A stretch of 19,048 bases of DNA from JBEVMS01 sp040508515 (GCA_040508515.1 JBEVMS010000034.1:1-19048), one strand, 5' to 3'. Counted from the stretch's first letter, positions 10,976 through 18,118 are shown. The notes: a model not told the origin generated them from the sequence alone. A program made the numbers and translations.

Positions 10976-11078
10976 CGGCTTGACCGCCCCACACGCCGCC
11001 GCCATGCTGCACAACCGGGTAGCGCACGGCTTCGCCTCACTACTCTCTCGTTTCGTCTTCGCAGGTTTGATTTCCCGC

Positions 11079-12974
11079 ATGAGCAGCCGCTACAACGCCG
11101 CCGACATTGAAGTTCTCTCCGGCCTTGACCCGGTCAAGCGCCGGCCGGGCATGTATACGGACACCAGCCGACCCAACCATCTGGTTCAGGAGGTGGTGGA
11201 CAACTCGGTGGACGAGGCGCTGGCCGGGCATGCCCGCGCGATCGAGGTGGTGGTGCATGCCGATGGATCGGTCGAGGTCAGCGACGACGGCCGCGGCATG
11301 CCGGTGGATATCCATCCCGAGGAAGGCATCCCCGGTGTCGAGTTGATCCTCACCCGGCTGCATGCCGGCGGCAAATTCAACGGCAAGAACTACAACTTCT
11401 CCGGTGGCCTGCACGGCGTCGGTGTGTCGGTGGTCAATGCGCTGTCGCAGCGGGTCGAGGTGACCATCCGCCGCGACGGCAGCGAATACCGCATGGCGTT
11501 CGAGCACGGCGACCGCGTCAGCGAGTTGGAAATCATCGGCTCGGTGCCGAAAAAGAAGACCGGCACCACGGTGCACTTCTGGCCGGACCCGAAGTATTTC
11601 GACAGCCCCAAGATCCTGCTGAGCAAACTCAAGCACCTGCTGCGCGCCAAGGCAGTGCTGTGCGCGGGCCTGAGCGTCAAGCTGACCGACGCGGCCAGCG
11701 ACGAGGTCAGCCAGTGGTATTACGAAGACGGCCTGCGCGACTACCTGCGCGGTGAACTGGACGGCGCCGAGGCGATCCCGGCCGACCTGTTCGTCCATCA
11801 CGTGGCACGCAACACCGAAGGCATGGACGTGGCGCTTACTTGGTTGCCGGAAGGCGAGCTGGTGCAGGAGAGCTACGTCAATCTGATTCCCACCGCGCAG
11901 GGCGGTACCCACGTCAATGGCCTGCGCACCGGCCTGACCAACGCGATCCGCGAGTTCTGCGACATCCGCAACCTGCTGCCACGCGGCGTCAAACTGGCGC
12001 CAGAGGATGTGTGGGAACGCCTGTCATTCGTGCTCTCGGCCAAGCTGCAAGACCCGCAGTTCGCCGGCCAGACCAAGGAGCGTTTGTCCTCGCGCAACGC
12101 CGCCGGCCTGGTCGAAAACGTCATCCACGACGCCTTCAGCCTGTGGCTCAATCAGCACACCGAACTGGGCGAACGGATCGCCCAGTTGGCGATCGAGCGC
12201 GCCAGCGCGCGCCTGAAAGCCGCCAAGCAGGTGGTGCGCAAAAAGATCACCCAGGGCCCCGCCCTGCCCGGCAAGCTGGCCGATTGCAGCGCCACCGACC
12301 TGACCCGCACCGAGCTGTTCCTGGTCGAGGGCGACTCCGCCGGCGGCAGCGCCAAGCAGGCGCGCGACAAGGACTTCCAAGCGATCCTGCCGTTGCGTGG
12401 CAAGATCCTCAACACCTGGGAGGTCGAATCCGGTTCGGTGCTGGCCTCCGAAGAAGTGCACAACCTGGCCATCGCGATCGGTTGCGATCCGGGCAAGGAC
12501 GATCTGTCCGGCCTGCGCTACGGCAAGGTGATCATCCTCGCCGACGCCGATTCGGACGGCCTGCACATCGCCACCTTGCTGTCGGCGCTGTTCCTCAAGC
12601 ATTTCCCGACCCTGGTCAGCCAGGGCCACGTGTTCGTGGCGATGCCGCCGCTGTTCCGCGTTGACGTGGGCAAGCAGGTGTTCTATTGCCTGGACGAAAA
12701 CGAAAAGCGCGCGATGCTGGAAAAAATCGAGCGCGAAAAGCTCAAGGGCCAGGTCTCGGTGACCCGCTTCAAGGGCCTGGGCGAAATGAATCCGTCACAG
12801 TTGCGCGAATCGGCGATCTATCCGGACACCCGTCGGCTGGTCCAGTTGACCGTGTCCAGCGAGGGCGACGACGGCACCAGCAAACTGATGGACATGCTGC
12901 TCGCCAAGAAGCGTGCGGGCGACCGCAAGAGCTGGCTGGAAGAAAAGGGCGACCTGGCCACGCTGGACGTCTGA
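11079..12974 (+). CDS. parE: DNA topoisomerase IV subunit B
   Basis: ParE is the ATPase subunit of topoisomerase IV, which decatenates daughter chromosomes together with ParC. The 631 residues match the family. The GHKL ATPase domain has QEVVDNSVDEA (E38 base, N42 Mg2+), DDGRGMPVD and GGLHGVGVSVVNALS. The transducer domain lies in the middle, and the Toprim domain has EGDSAGG (from E417) and DADSD (489-493). The short C-terminus without the GyrB insertion, and the N-terminus YNAADIEVLSGLDPV, support ParE over GyrB. I chose ATG at 11079; the open frame back to a TTG at 10980 is not conserved. No strong ribosome binding site is visible (GCAGG about 13 bases upstream). EGDSAGG is the quinolone-resistance region and looks wild type. 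Confidence 0.97.
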   Translation: MSSRYNAADIEVLSGLDPVKRRPGMYTDTSRPNHLVQEVVDNSVDEALAGHARAIEVVVHADGSVEVSDDGRGMPVDIHPEEGIPGVELILTRLHAGGKFNGKNYNFSGGLHGVGVSVVNALSQRVEVTIRRDGSEYRMAFEHGDRVSELEIIGSVPKKKTGTTVHFWPDPKYFDSPKILLSKLKHLLRAKAVLCAGLSVKLTDAASDEVSQWYYEDGLRDYLRGELDGAEAIPADLFVHHVARNTEGMDVALTWLPEGELVQESYVNLIPTAQGGTHVNGLRTGLTNAIREFCDIRNLLPRGVKLAPEDVWERLSFVLSAKLQDPQFAGQTKERLSSRNAAGLVENVIHDAFSLWLNQHTELGERIAQLAIERASARLKAAKQVVRKKITQGPALPGKLADCSATDLTRTELFLVEGDSAGGSAKQARDKDFQAILPLRGKILNTWEVESGSVLASEEVHNLAIAIGCDPGKDDLSGLRYGKVIILADADSDGLHIATLLSALFLKHFPTLVSQGHVFVAMPPLFRVDVGKQVFYCLDENEKRAMLEKIEREKLKGQVSVTRFKGLGEMNPSQLRESAIYPDTRRLVQLTVSSEGDDGTSKLMDMLLAKKRAGDRKSWLEEKGDLATLDV

Positions 12975-12992
12975 ACACAACCGGCATAGAGC
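12971..12992 (+). promoter_or_regulatory. Motif shared with the fasciclin upstream region, candidate ECF promoter
   Basis: CTGAACAC, 5 bases, then GCA and AGCGC a few bases later. The same arrangement, with a 1-base shift, occurs at 14398-14419 upstream of the fasciclin gene. The copies lie 120 and 110 bases before their start codons. GAAC is typical of ECF -35 elements. Both copies overlap the preceding stop codon, so part of the match may be chance. Confidence 0.3.
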
Positions 12993-13010
12993 GCCAGCTT
13001 GCCCCACGGC

Positions 13011-13035
13011 GTGCACCTTCAATGCTAGGGTGCAC
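13011..13035 (+). repeat. Inverted repeat GTGCACC-N11-GGTGCAC upstream of the sigma gene
   Basis: A perfect 7-bp inverted repeat (13011-13017 and 13029-13035), centred about 75 bases before the sigma start. The half-sites are themselves nearly palindromic. It could be an operator or an mRNA hairpin. Confidence 0.5.
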
Positions 13036-13041
13036 ACTACT

Positions 13042-13065
13042 CACCCGCCGACTCCGCGGCGGGTG
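13042..13065 (+). other. Strong GC hairpin in the sigma gene leader
   Basis: A perfect 9-bp stem CACCCGCCG/CGGCGGGTG with a 6-base loop, 32 bases before the chosen ATG. No T-run follows, so it is more likely a leader structure, or a Rho-aided end of the parE transcript, than an intrinsic terminator. Confidence 0.55.
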
Positions 13066-13097
13066 CCATGCACCAGCCAAAATGGAAGGCCCAGCAC

Positions 13098-13649
13098 ATG
13101 ACGGTGATTGTTGAAGCCGAACGCGAGCAACTGACGCATCTGCTGCGCAGCGTTGCCGCTGGCGATCAGCAAGCCTTTGGCGAACTCTATCGCCGCACTT
13201 CCTCGCGCCTGTTCGGCATTTGCGTGCGCATGCTACGTGATCGCACCGAAGCGGAAGACATGCTGCAAGAGGTGTTCACCACGGTCTGGCGGCGCGCGGC
13301 AAGTTTCGATCCGGCCAAGGCCAGCGCGAACACTTGGCTGGTCACCTTGACCCGCAACAAGGTGATCGACCGGCTGCGCCAGCATCGCGAAGAGCCGACC
13401 GACCAGGTCTTTGAAATCGAAGACGATGCGCTCACTCCGGCCGCCGATGCCGAGTGCTCTCAGGAGCGCGCGCGCCTGCAACAATGCATCGAGGCACTGG
13501 AACCGCAACAAAAATCCGCTCTGCGTGCGGCCTTTTTCTCCGGCGCAACGTATAACCAATTGGCGGCCCGCTGCAATGTGCCGCTAGGGACGATGAAAAG
13601 CTGGATCCGGCGCAGCCTGATCCGCCTGCGGATGTGCCTGGAACAATGA
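13098..13649 (+). CDS. ECF-type RNA polymerase sigma factor, SigK-like
   Basis: An extracytoplasmic-function sigma factor that should direct RNA polymerase to a small set of promoters when released from its anti-sigma factor. The 183 residues hold region 2 (about 27-95, with EDMLQEVFTTVWRRAASF) and region 4 (about 128-178, helix-turn-helix ATYNQLAARCNVPLGTMKSW). I chose ATG at 13098 because GGAAGG lies 8 bases upstream; ATG at 13068 would add ten residues. It resembles M. tuberculosis SigK, in particular in C130 (QQCIEAL) and C180 (RMCLEQ). These sit 50 residues apart and 3 from the end, where SigK has its described redox cysteine pair. Its stop overlaps the anti-sigma start as ATGA. Assignment to the ECF class is firm; equivalence to SigK is inferred from similarity and gene context. 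Confidence 0.92.
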   Translation: MTVIVEAEREQLTHLLRSVAAGDQQAFGELYRRTSSRLFGICVRMLRDRTEAEDMLQEVFTTVWRRAASFDPAKASANTWLVTLTRNKVIDRLRQHREEPTDQVFEIEDDALTPAADAECSQERARLQQCIEALEPQQKSALRAAFFSGATYNQLAARCNVPLGTMKSWIRRSLIRLRMCLEQ

Positions 13650-14401
13650 TCACAACGCCCGAACGACCCAGCGACAACCCACGCTACGCCGAATACGTAC
13701 TCGGCGCGCTGGATTCGGCTGAGCGCGCCGAGATCGAGCGCGAGATCGAGAGCAACCCGACTGCGGCGGCCGCAGTCGCATGGTGGCAAGGGCAGCTCAC
13801 CACCCTGGCCGAGGATATCCCTGCCGTCACGCCACCGGCGTATGTGATCGCGCGGATCGAAAGTGAGCTGGGCTTTGCATCACCGCTATTGCACACGCCC
13901 TTGGCGCGCACCAACCCGACCCGCCTGGGCTGGTGGAACAATTTGCCACTGTGGCGCTGGCTGGGCATCGGCGCCAGCGTCGTCGCGGCGGCCTGCCTTG
14001 CCTTACTGGTGATCAATCCGCAACGCGCAGCACTGTCACCGCCCACCCAGAATGAAGCTGCCAGCTATATGGTAGCAACGCTCTCGCGCGACAACGGCGT
14101 GGCCAGCTGGACGGCCACCATGGATTTGCAACGCTCGCGGATACTGATTGTGCCCGCCTCGCCCGAAGCAATGGCCAGCGCGCACTCGCCCGAGCTTTGG
14201 CTGATCACACCCGGCCAGCAACCGATTTCCATTGGCGTGATCGTCGCCAACAAGCCGACCACCTTGAACCTGTCGCCCGCCCTGCTGGCAAAGCTCAGCG
14301 CCAAAGCGTTGCTGGCGGTGTCGGTCGAGCCACGCGGCGGCTCGCCAACCGGCCTGCCGACGGGGCCGGTCATCGCCAAGGGCAATCTAAGCGGCGCCTG
14401 A
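13646..14401 (+). CDS. Membrane anti-sigma factor, RskA-like
   Basis: Likely holds the adjacent sigma factor inactive at the inner membrane. The 251 residues show a cytoplasmic anti-sigma domain (about 10-58, RYAEYVLGALDSAERAEIE), one membrane helix (about 104-123) and a periplasmic RskA-type domain (about 138-250, with ASWTATMD, SPELWLITPGQQPISIGVI and LAVSVEPRGGSPTGLPTGPV). The HxxxCxxC zinc motif of many anti-sigma factors is absent, as in RskA. I chose ATG at 13646, which overlaps the sigma stop by 4 bases; a GTG at 13634 is also in frame. RskA in mycobacteria is cleaved by regulated intramembrane proteolysis; whether that applies here cannot be seen in the sequence. Confidence 0.9.
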   Translation: MITTPERPSDNPRYAEYVLGALDSAERAEIEREIESNPTAAAAVAWWQGQLTTLAEDIPAVTPPAYVIARIESELGFASPLLHTPLARTNPTRLGWWNNLPLWRWLGIGASVVAAACLALLVINPQRAALSPPTQNEAASYMVATLSRDNGVASWTATMDLQRSRILIVPASPEAMASAHSPELWLITPGQQPISIGVIVANKPTTLNLSPALLAKLSAKALLAVSVEPRGGSPTGLPTGPVIAKGNLSGA

Positions 14402-14419
14402 ACACTTATCGCACAAGCG
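14398..14419 (+). promoter_or_regulatory. Second copy of the shared CTGAACAC motif, upstream of the fasciclin gene
   Basis: CTGAACAC, 5 bases, GCA, then AGCGC, matching the copy at 12971-12992 apart from one base of spacing. A second possibility in the same gap is GCATCT (14440-14445), 15 bases, ACGTATC (14461-14467). This resembles the M. tuberculosis SigK elements as I remember them (CCATCC and CCGAATC). Neither is proven. Confidence 0.3.
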
Positions 14420-14514
14420 CGGCGATTTTTAATGGCGAGGCATCTACCCCGGCCCGGACGACGTATCCATCAGAGCTTCTATTGCGAAGCCACTGACCTG
14501 ATGGAGATCTCTTC

Positions 14515-15102
14515 ATGAAGATGATCAAACGCCCCACCCGCCTGCTCGCCACCGCACTGGTTTGCGCCGCCGCCTCGCTGACGGCCGTACCGGCGCTCTA
14601 TGCAACATCCATGGACGCGCAGAAAACCAGCATGGTCGGCGGAGCCGCCATGCTCCCTTCGCGCAACATCGTAGAGAACGCCATCAATTCCAAGGATCAC
14701 ACCACTCTGGTCGCCGCAGTAAAGGCAGCCGGCCTTGTCGATACCTTGTCCGGCACCGGCCCGTTCGCCGTATTCGCCCCCACCAACGAAGCGTTCGCTG
14801 CGCTGCCGGCGGGAACGGTCGACACCTTGCTCAAGCCAGAGAATAAAGCGGACCTTACGAAAATCCTCACCTATCACGTGGTGGCCGGCAAATACACGTC
14901 CAAAGAGTTGGCCGCGCTCGCCGAACGTAGTGGCGGCAAGGCCGAACTGAAAACCGTGCAAGGTGAGCCGATCACCATCGGCAAGAGCGGCAGCCAATGG
15001 ACAGTCACCGATGCCAAAGGCCATGCGGCCACCATCACCATCGCGGATGTCATGCAATCCAATGGCGTAATTTTTGTGATCGACAAGGTTTTGATGCCCT
15101 GA
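14515..15102 (+). CDS. Secreted fasciclin (FAS1) domain protein
   Basis: The 195 residues carry an N-terminal Sec signal peptide (about 1-30: KR-rich start, hydrophobic core, cut near ALYA), then one FAS1 domain (about 50-194). The domain hallmarks are GPFAVFAPTNEAFAALP (H1 region), the TYHVVAGKYTS motif and the closing GVIFVIDKVLMP (H2 region). FAS1 domains mediate adhesion or matrix contacts, but the ligand cannot be read from the sequence. It is related in domain make-up to mycobacterial MPT70 and MPT83. Those are the main SigK targets, and the gene sits just after a SigK/RskA-like pair. GGAG lies 8 bases before the ATG. The 113-base gap upstream probably contains its own promoter. LVC in the signal peptide is a poor lipobox, so it is likely soluble and periplasmic or secreted. 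Confidence 0.92.
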   Translation: MKMIKRPTRLLATALVCAAASLTAVPALYATSMDAQKTSMVGGAAMLPSRNIVENAINSKDHTTLVAAVKAAGLVDTLSGTGPFAVFAPTNEAFAALPAGTVDTLLKPENKADLTKILTYHVVAGKYTSKELAALAERSGGKAELKTVQGEPITIGKSGSQWTVTDAKGHAATITIADVMQSNGVIFVIDKVLMP

Positions 15103-15123
15103 TCGTTTGATCTCTCTCGCTGA

Positions 15124-15151
15124 CGGCCGCCTCGACTTGTCGGGGCGGCCG
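15124..15151 (+). terminator. Hairpin after the fasciclin gene, possible terminator
   Basis: Outer stem CGGCCGCC/GGCGGCCG (8 bp), a T-G pair, then an inner CGA/TCG around a CTTG loop make a long near-perfect hairpin 21 bases after the fasciclin stop. The following bases are not a T-run, so termination would be inefficient or need help. It separates the fasciclin gene from nbaC. Confidence 0.5.
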
Positions 15152-15218
15152 GTTCCGCAACTGTACGCCGGCGCGGCGGCGGCATAAGGTAGGCACCTGC
15201 TTATCTTTGGAGATGCCA

Positions 15219-15743
15219 ATGCCATTGCCCCCCCCTTTCAACTTGCAGCAATGGATCGAGCAGCATCGCCATCTGCTGAAGCCACCGGTCGGCAATAAAT
15301 GCATCGTCGATGGCGACTTCATCGTGATGATCGTCGGCGGCCCGAATGCACGCAGCGACTACCACTATGACGAGGGCCCGGAGTTGTTCTATCAGCTCGA
15401 AGGCGAGATGGTGCTGAAGGTGCAAGAGGAGGGCTCCGCCCGCGACATCCCCATTCGCGCCGGTGAGATGTTCTACCTGCCGGCCAAGGTTCCACACTCG
15501 CCTCAGCGCATGGCCGACTCGATCGGACTGGTGGTGGAGCGGCGCCGGGTCGCCGGCGAACGCGACGGTCTGCTGTGGTTCTGCAAGGTCTGCAACCACA
15601 CGTTGTTCGAGGAATACTTCGTGCTGGAGAGCATCGAGCGTGATTTCCCCCCGGTATTCCAGCGCTTCTACGACTCGCCGCAGTCGCGCCGTTGCAGCGC
15701 TTGCGGCAGCGAAAACCCGGCAGCGCCGCCGGTGAAAGCCTAA
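15219..15743 (+). CDS. nbaC: 3-hydroxyanthranilate 3,4-dioxygenase
   Basis: Opens the ring of 3-hydroxyanthranilate with O2 to a semialdehyde that closes spontaneously to quinolinate or is broken down further, in the kynurenine pathway. The 174 residues form a cupin. Fe(II) ligands are H49 and E55 (DYHYDEGPELFYQ) and H93 (VPHSPQR). R45 and E108 (VVERRR) are the likely substrate and oxygen-handling residues. The bacterial rubredoxin-like metal site is complete: C122 and C125 (FCKVC), C159 and C162 (RCSAC). I chose ATG at 15219, 6 bases after GGAG; the in-frame ATG at 15213 sits directly on that site. No other kynurenine-pathway gene is in the window, so it may work with an unlinked pathway. 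Confidence 0.96.
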   Translation: MPLPPPFNLQQWIEQHRHLLKPPVGNKCIVDGDFIVMIVGGPNARSDYHYDEGPELFYQLEGEMVLKVQEEGSARDIPIRAGEMFYLPAKVPHSPQRMADSIGLVVERRRVAGERDGLLWFCKVCNHTLFEEYFVLESIERDFPPVFQRFYDSPQSRRCSACGSENPAAPPVKA

Positions 15744-15753
15744 TTTCGGCGCC

Positions 15754-15782
15754 GCACGCCACGGCGGGCAAGCGTGGCATGC
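15754..15782. other. Imperfect hairpin between convergent nbaC and NUDIX genes
   Basis: GCCACG/CGTGGC with a 9-base loop, extended by three more pairs past one mismatch. There is no T-run on either side. Its place between two converging genes suggests a weak bidirectional terminator, but the evidence is structural only. Confidence 0.35.
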
Positions 15783-15822
15783 CTGCGGTTCGCGCGGTGA
15801 TGAAACACCTCAAACTGCGTCT

Positions 15823-16377
15823 TCACCGATCGCCGCGTGCCAACCAGCGCCTCGCCATCCGCTGCAGCGACTCGTCTGATCGGGGATCGGCAGCGATTGC
15901 CTCGATCGATCGCCACGCCAGCGCCAGCGATTCTTCGTTGATGGCAAAGGCCTCGCTGCCATGGGCGCGCACCACGTAACGCACGTCGTAATGCCAGTGC
16001 GCCGGCTCGTCGCCACGCGCGGGGATCAGATGCTGATCCAGGTCGAAGATGCCAGGCTCCAAATGCAATTGCCCGAGCCCCGACTCCTCCTGCGCCTCGC
16101 GCAAGGCCACCGCGGCAAGATCACGATCGCCATCGGCATGCCCGCCCAGTTGCAACCAGCGGTCCAACTTGCGGTGATGGGTCAGCAGCACGCGCCGTCC
16201 ATCCGCGCTTACCAGCCATGCCGAACCGCTGAAGTGACCCGCTCCCTGCGCGCGCTCGAATGCGTGCGGCACAGTGACTGCGACGTCGAGAAATTGCTCT
16301 GCCAACGGTTGATGGGCCGGGTAAAGCCGTGCATAGGCACGAAGGGCCTCCGACAAGATCAGGATTTGTTCGGACAT
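15823..16377 (-). CDS. NUDIX hydrolase
   Basis: A NUDIX-fold pyrophosphohydrolase that would cleave a nucleoside diphosphate linked to some group X; the substrate cannot be told. The 184 residues have a helical N-terminal part (about 1-30) and the NUDIX core from about 45. The NUDIX box is GGHADGDRDL followed by AAVALREAQEESGL. REAQEESG holds the catalytic metal-binding glutamates, while the first conserved Glu of the box is Arg here. The GGHADGD form is typical of one NUDIX subfamily (QLGGHADG proteins), so the enzyme is probably active. The ATG at 16377 has no good ribosome binding site. It is transcribed towards nbaC and divergently from the permease gene. Confidence 0.88.
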   Translation of the reverse strand: MSEQILILSEALRAYARLYPAHQPLAEQFLDVAVTVPHAFERAQGAGHFSGSAWLVSADGRRVLLTHHRKLDRWLQLGGHADGDRDLAAVALREAQEESGLGQLHLEPGIFDLDQHLIPARGDEPAHWHYDVRYVVRAHGSEAFAINEESLALAWRSIEAIAADPRSDESLQRMARRWLARGDR

Positions 16378-16409
16378 GACTTATGACATGGCGGTGCAAA
16401 ACAATGCCC

Positions 16410-16415
16410 ATTGTA
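16410..16415 (-). promoter_or_regulatory. Candidate -10 element for the NUDIX gene
   Basis: On the minus strand TACAAT matches 5 of 6 bases of the sigma-70 -10 and lies 32 bases before the ATG. No clear -35 is seen at 16-18 bases. Confidence 0.3.
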
Positions 16416-16428
16416 GCCGCGGCGCAGC

Positions 16429-16457
16429 TTGTACCCCCGCGGACGCTCGGCTATGGT
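16429..16457 (+). promoter_or_regulatory. Candidate sigma-70 promoter for the first permease gene
   Basis: TTGTAC, a 17-base spacer, then TATGGT. Transcription would start near 16464 and leave a leader of about 78 bases. It lies back to back with the NUDIX -10. Confidence 0.35.
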
Positions 16458-16541
16458 TTAAGGCTTGTGTCATAAGCGCGTAACGCACGACGCCATACGC
16501 CGCGCCCAATCCAAGTCGTCTTGTCCCGAAGGGGGAGATTC

Positions 16542-18050
16542 ATGCTGAAACAACTTTTCGCGACGCACCCGATCGTGTCGTCGTCGCATGTCGATGCCGG
16601 TCTCGCCCCCCAGGACGGCATCGATGGCCAACCCGCCCTCAAACGCGTACTGACCGCTCGCCACCTGGTCACGCTGGGTATTGGCGCGGTCATTGGCGCG
16701 GGCATTTTCGTGATCACCGGCCAGGCCGCCGCCGACCATGCGGGGCCTGCCCTGGTGATCAGCTTCATCGTCGCTGGCATCGCGTGCGCGCTGGCGGGCC
16801 TGTGCTACGCCGAATTCGCCGCGATGATTCCGGTGTCCGGTAGCGCCTACGCTTATTCCTACGCGACACTCGGTGAAATCGTCGCCTGGTTCATCGGTTG
16901 GAATCTGGTGCTGGAATACCTTTTCGCGGTGGCGACGGTGGCCGCCGGCTGGTCGGGCTACTTCAACGAATGCCTGTCGATCCTCGGGCACTGGACCGGC
17001 ATGTCACTGGCGCTGCCCGACTACCTGGCATCGGCACCGCTGAAGTTCGCCGGCCATAGCATTGTCGCCACCGGCACACTCATCAATCTGCCGGCGGTTG
17101 CCATCGTCGGCGCGCTGACCTGCTTGTGCTATGTCGGCATCACCCAGTCGTCTTTCGTCAACGCGATCATCGTGTCGATCAAGTTGATCGTGATCTTTTT
17201 GTTCCTGATCTTCGCCTTCCGCTACATCAACCCGGCCAACTGGCACCCCTTCATTCCGCCGGAGCAGGGCCCGGGCCAGTTCGGCACCAGCGGCATCTTC
17301 CGCGCGGCGGTGTTGGTGTTTTTCTCCTACGTCGGTTTCGACGCGGTGTCCACGGCCGCCGGCGAGGCCAAGAATCCGCAGCGCGACATGCCGATCGGCA
17401 TTCTGGGTTCGCTGGCGATCTGCACGGTGCTGTATATCGCGATGGCACTGACCCTGACCGGCATCGCGCCCTACTACAAGTTGGGCACGCCCGAGCCGGT
17501 CGCCACCGCGCTGAGCTTCTATCCGCAGCTCAACTGGCTCAAGGCGATAGTGTCGTTCGGCGCGCTGGCCGGGTTGTCCTCGGTGATCCTGGTGATGCTG
17601 CTGGGCACGTCGCGCATTTTCTTCTCGATGTCCAAAGACGGCCTGCTGCCGACGGCGATGGGCCGCGTGCATCCCACGCGCCGCTCGCCCTCGGTCGCCA
17701 CCGTGGTTTCCGGTGTGGTCGCCGCGGTTACCGCTGGCTTGTTCCCGGTCAGCATCCTGGGCGAATTGGTGTCGATGGGCACCTTGCTGGCCTTCGCCAC
17801 GGTGTGCATCGGCGTGCTGCTGCTGCGTCATACCCGACCGGAGTTGCCGCGCGCCTTCCGCGTACCGGGAGGCATGATCGGCATCTGGCTGGTCAGCGGA
17901 CTGGGGGCGGCCGTGTGCCTGTACCTGTTCTGGCAGTCGTTTCAAGCCAACTGGCCACTGATTGTCGGCTGGACCGCGATCGGCATGGTGATCTATTTCG
18001 GATATGGCCACTGGCACAGCAAGCTGCGTCCGGCAGCCAAACGCGCCTGA
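16542..18050 (+). CDS. APC-family amino acid permease (cationic amino acid transporter-like)
   Basis: An inner-membrane secondary transporter of the amino acid-polyamine-organocation superfamily. The 502 residues form about 12 membrane helices after a 38-residue cytoplasmic N-terminus. The first helix has GIGAVIGAGIF, the unwound substrate-binding stretch. CYAEFAAMIPVSGSAYAYSY and WFIGWNLVLEY in helices 2-3, and FFSYVGFDAVSTAAGEAKNPQRDMP in and after helix 6, are typical of the CAT/YhdG group. Substrate is probably an amino acid, but the specificity cannot be read. I chose ATG at 16542 because GGGGGAG lies 4 bases upstream; the frame is open for 7 more codons without support. A closely related permease gene follows in tandem. 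Confidence 0.93.
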   Translation: MLKQLFATHPIVSSSHVDAGLAPQDGIDGQPALKRVLTARHLVTLGIGAVIGAGIFVITGQAAADHAGPALVISFIVAGIACALAGLCYAEFAAMIPVSGSAYAYSYATLGEIVAWFIGWNLVLEYLFAVATVAAGWSGYFNECLSILGHWTGMSLALPDYLASAPLKFAGHSIVATGTLINLPAVAIVGALTCLCYVGITQSSFVNAIIVSIKLIVIFLFLIFAFRYINPANWHPFIPPEQGPGQFGTSGIFRAAVLVFFSYVGFDAVSTAAGEAKNPQRDMPIGILGSLAICTVLYIAMALTLTGIAPYYKLGTPEPVATALSFYPQLNWLKAIVSFGALAGLSSVILVMLLGTSRIFFSMSKDGLLPTAMGRVHPTRRSPSVATVVSGVVAAVTAGLFPVSILGELVSMGTLLAFATVCIGVLLLRHTRPELPRAFRVPGGMIGIWLVSGLGAAVCLYLFWQSFQANWPLIVGWTAIGMVIYFGYGHWHSKLRPAAKRA

Positions 18051-18063
18051 TTCGATGCCACTT

Positions 18064-18118
18064 CGGGGCGGCGGATACCCGCCCCGACCTTGCCAGCCTG
18101 CGGCTTCGTAACGCCGCA
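18064..18118 (+). other. Two hairpins between the tandem permease genes
   Basis: Stem 1 is CGGGGCGG/CCGCCCCG (18064-18071 and 18079-18086) with a 7-base loop, 14 bases after the first permease stop. Stem 2 is TGCGGC/GCCGCA (18099-18104 and 18113-18118) with an 8-base loop, ending 17 bases before the second ATG. No T-run follows either. They may set the relative expression of the two genes. Confidence 0.5.

Noticed and set aside
14563..14574. Lipobox in the fasciclin signal peptide (ALVC)
   Set aside because: Val before the Cys does not fit the lipobox rule (Gly, Ala or Ser), and a normal signal peptidase I site follows near residue 30.
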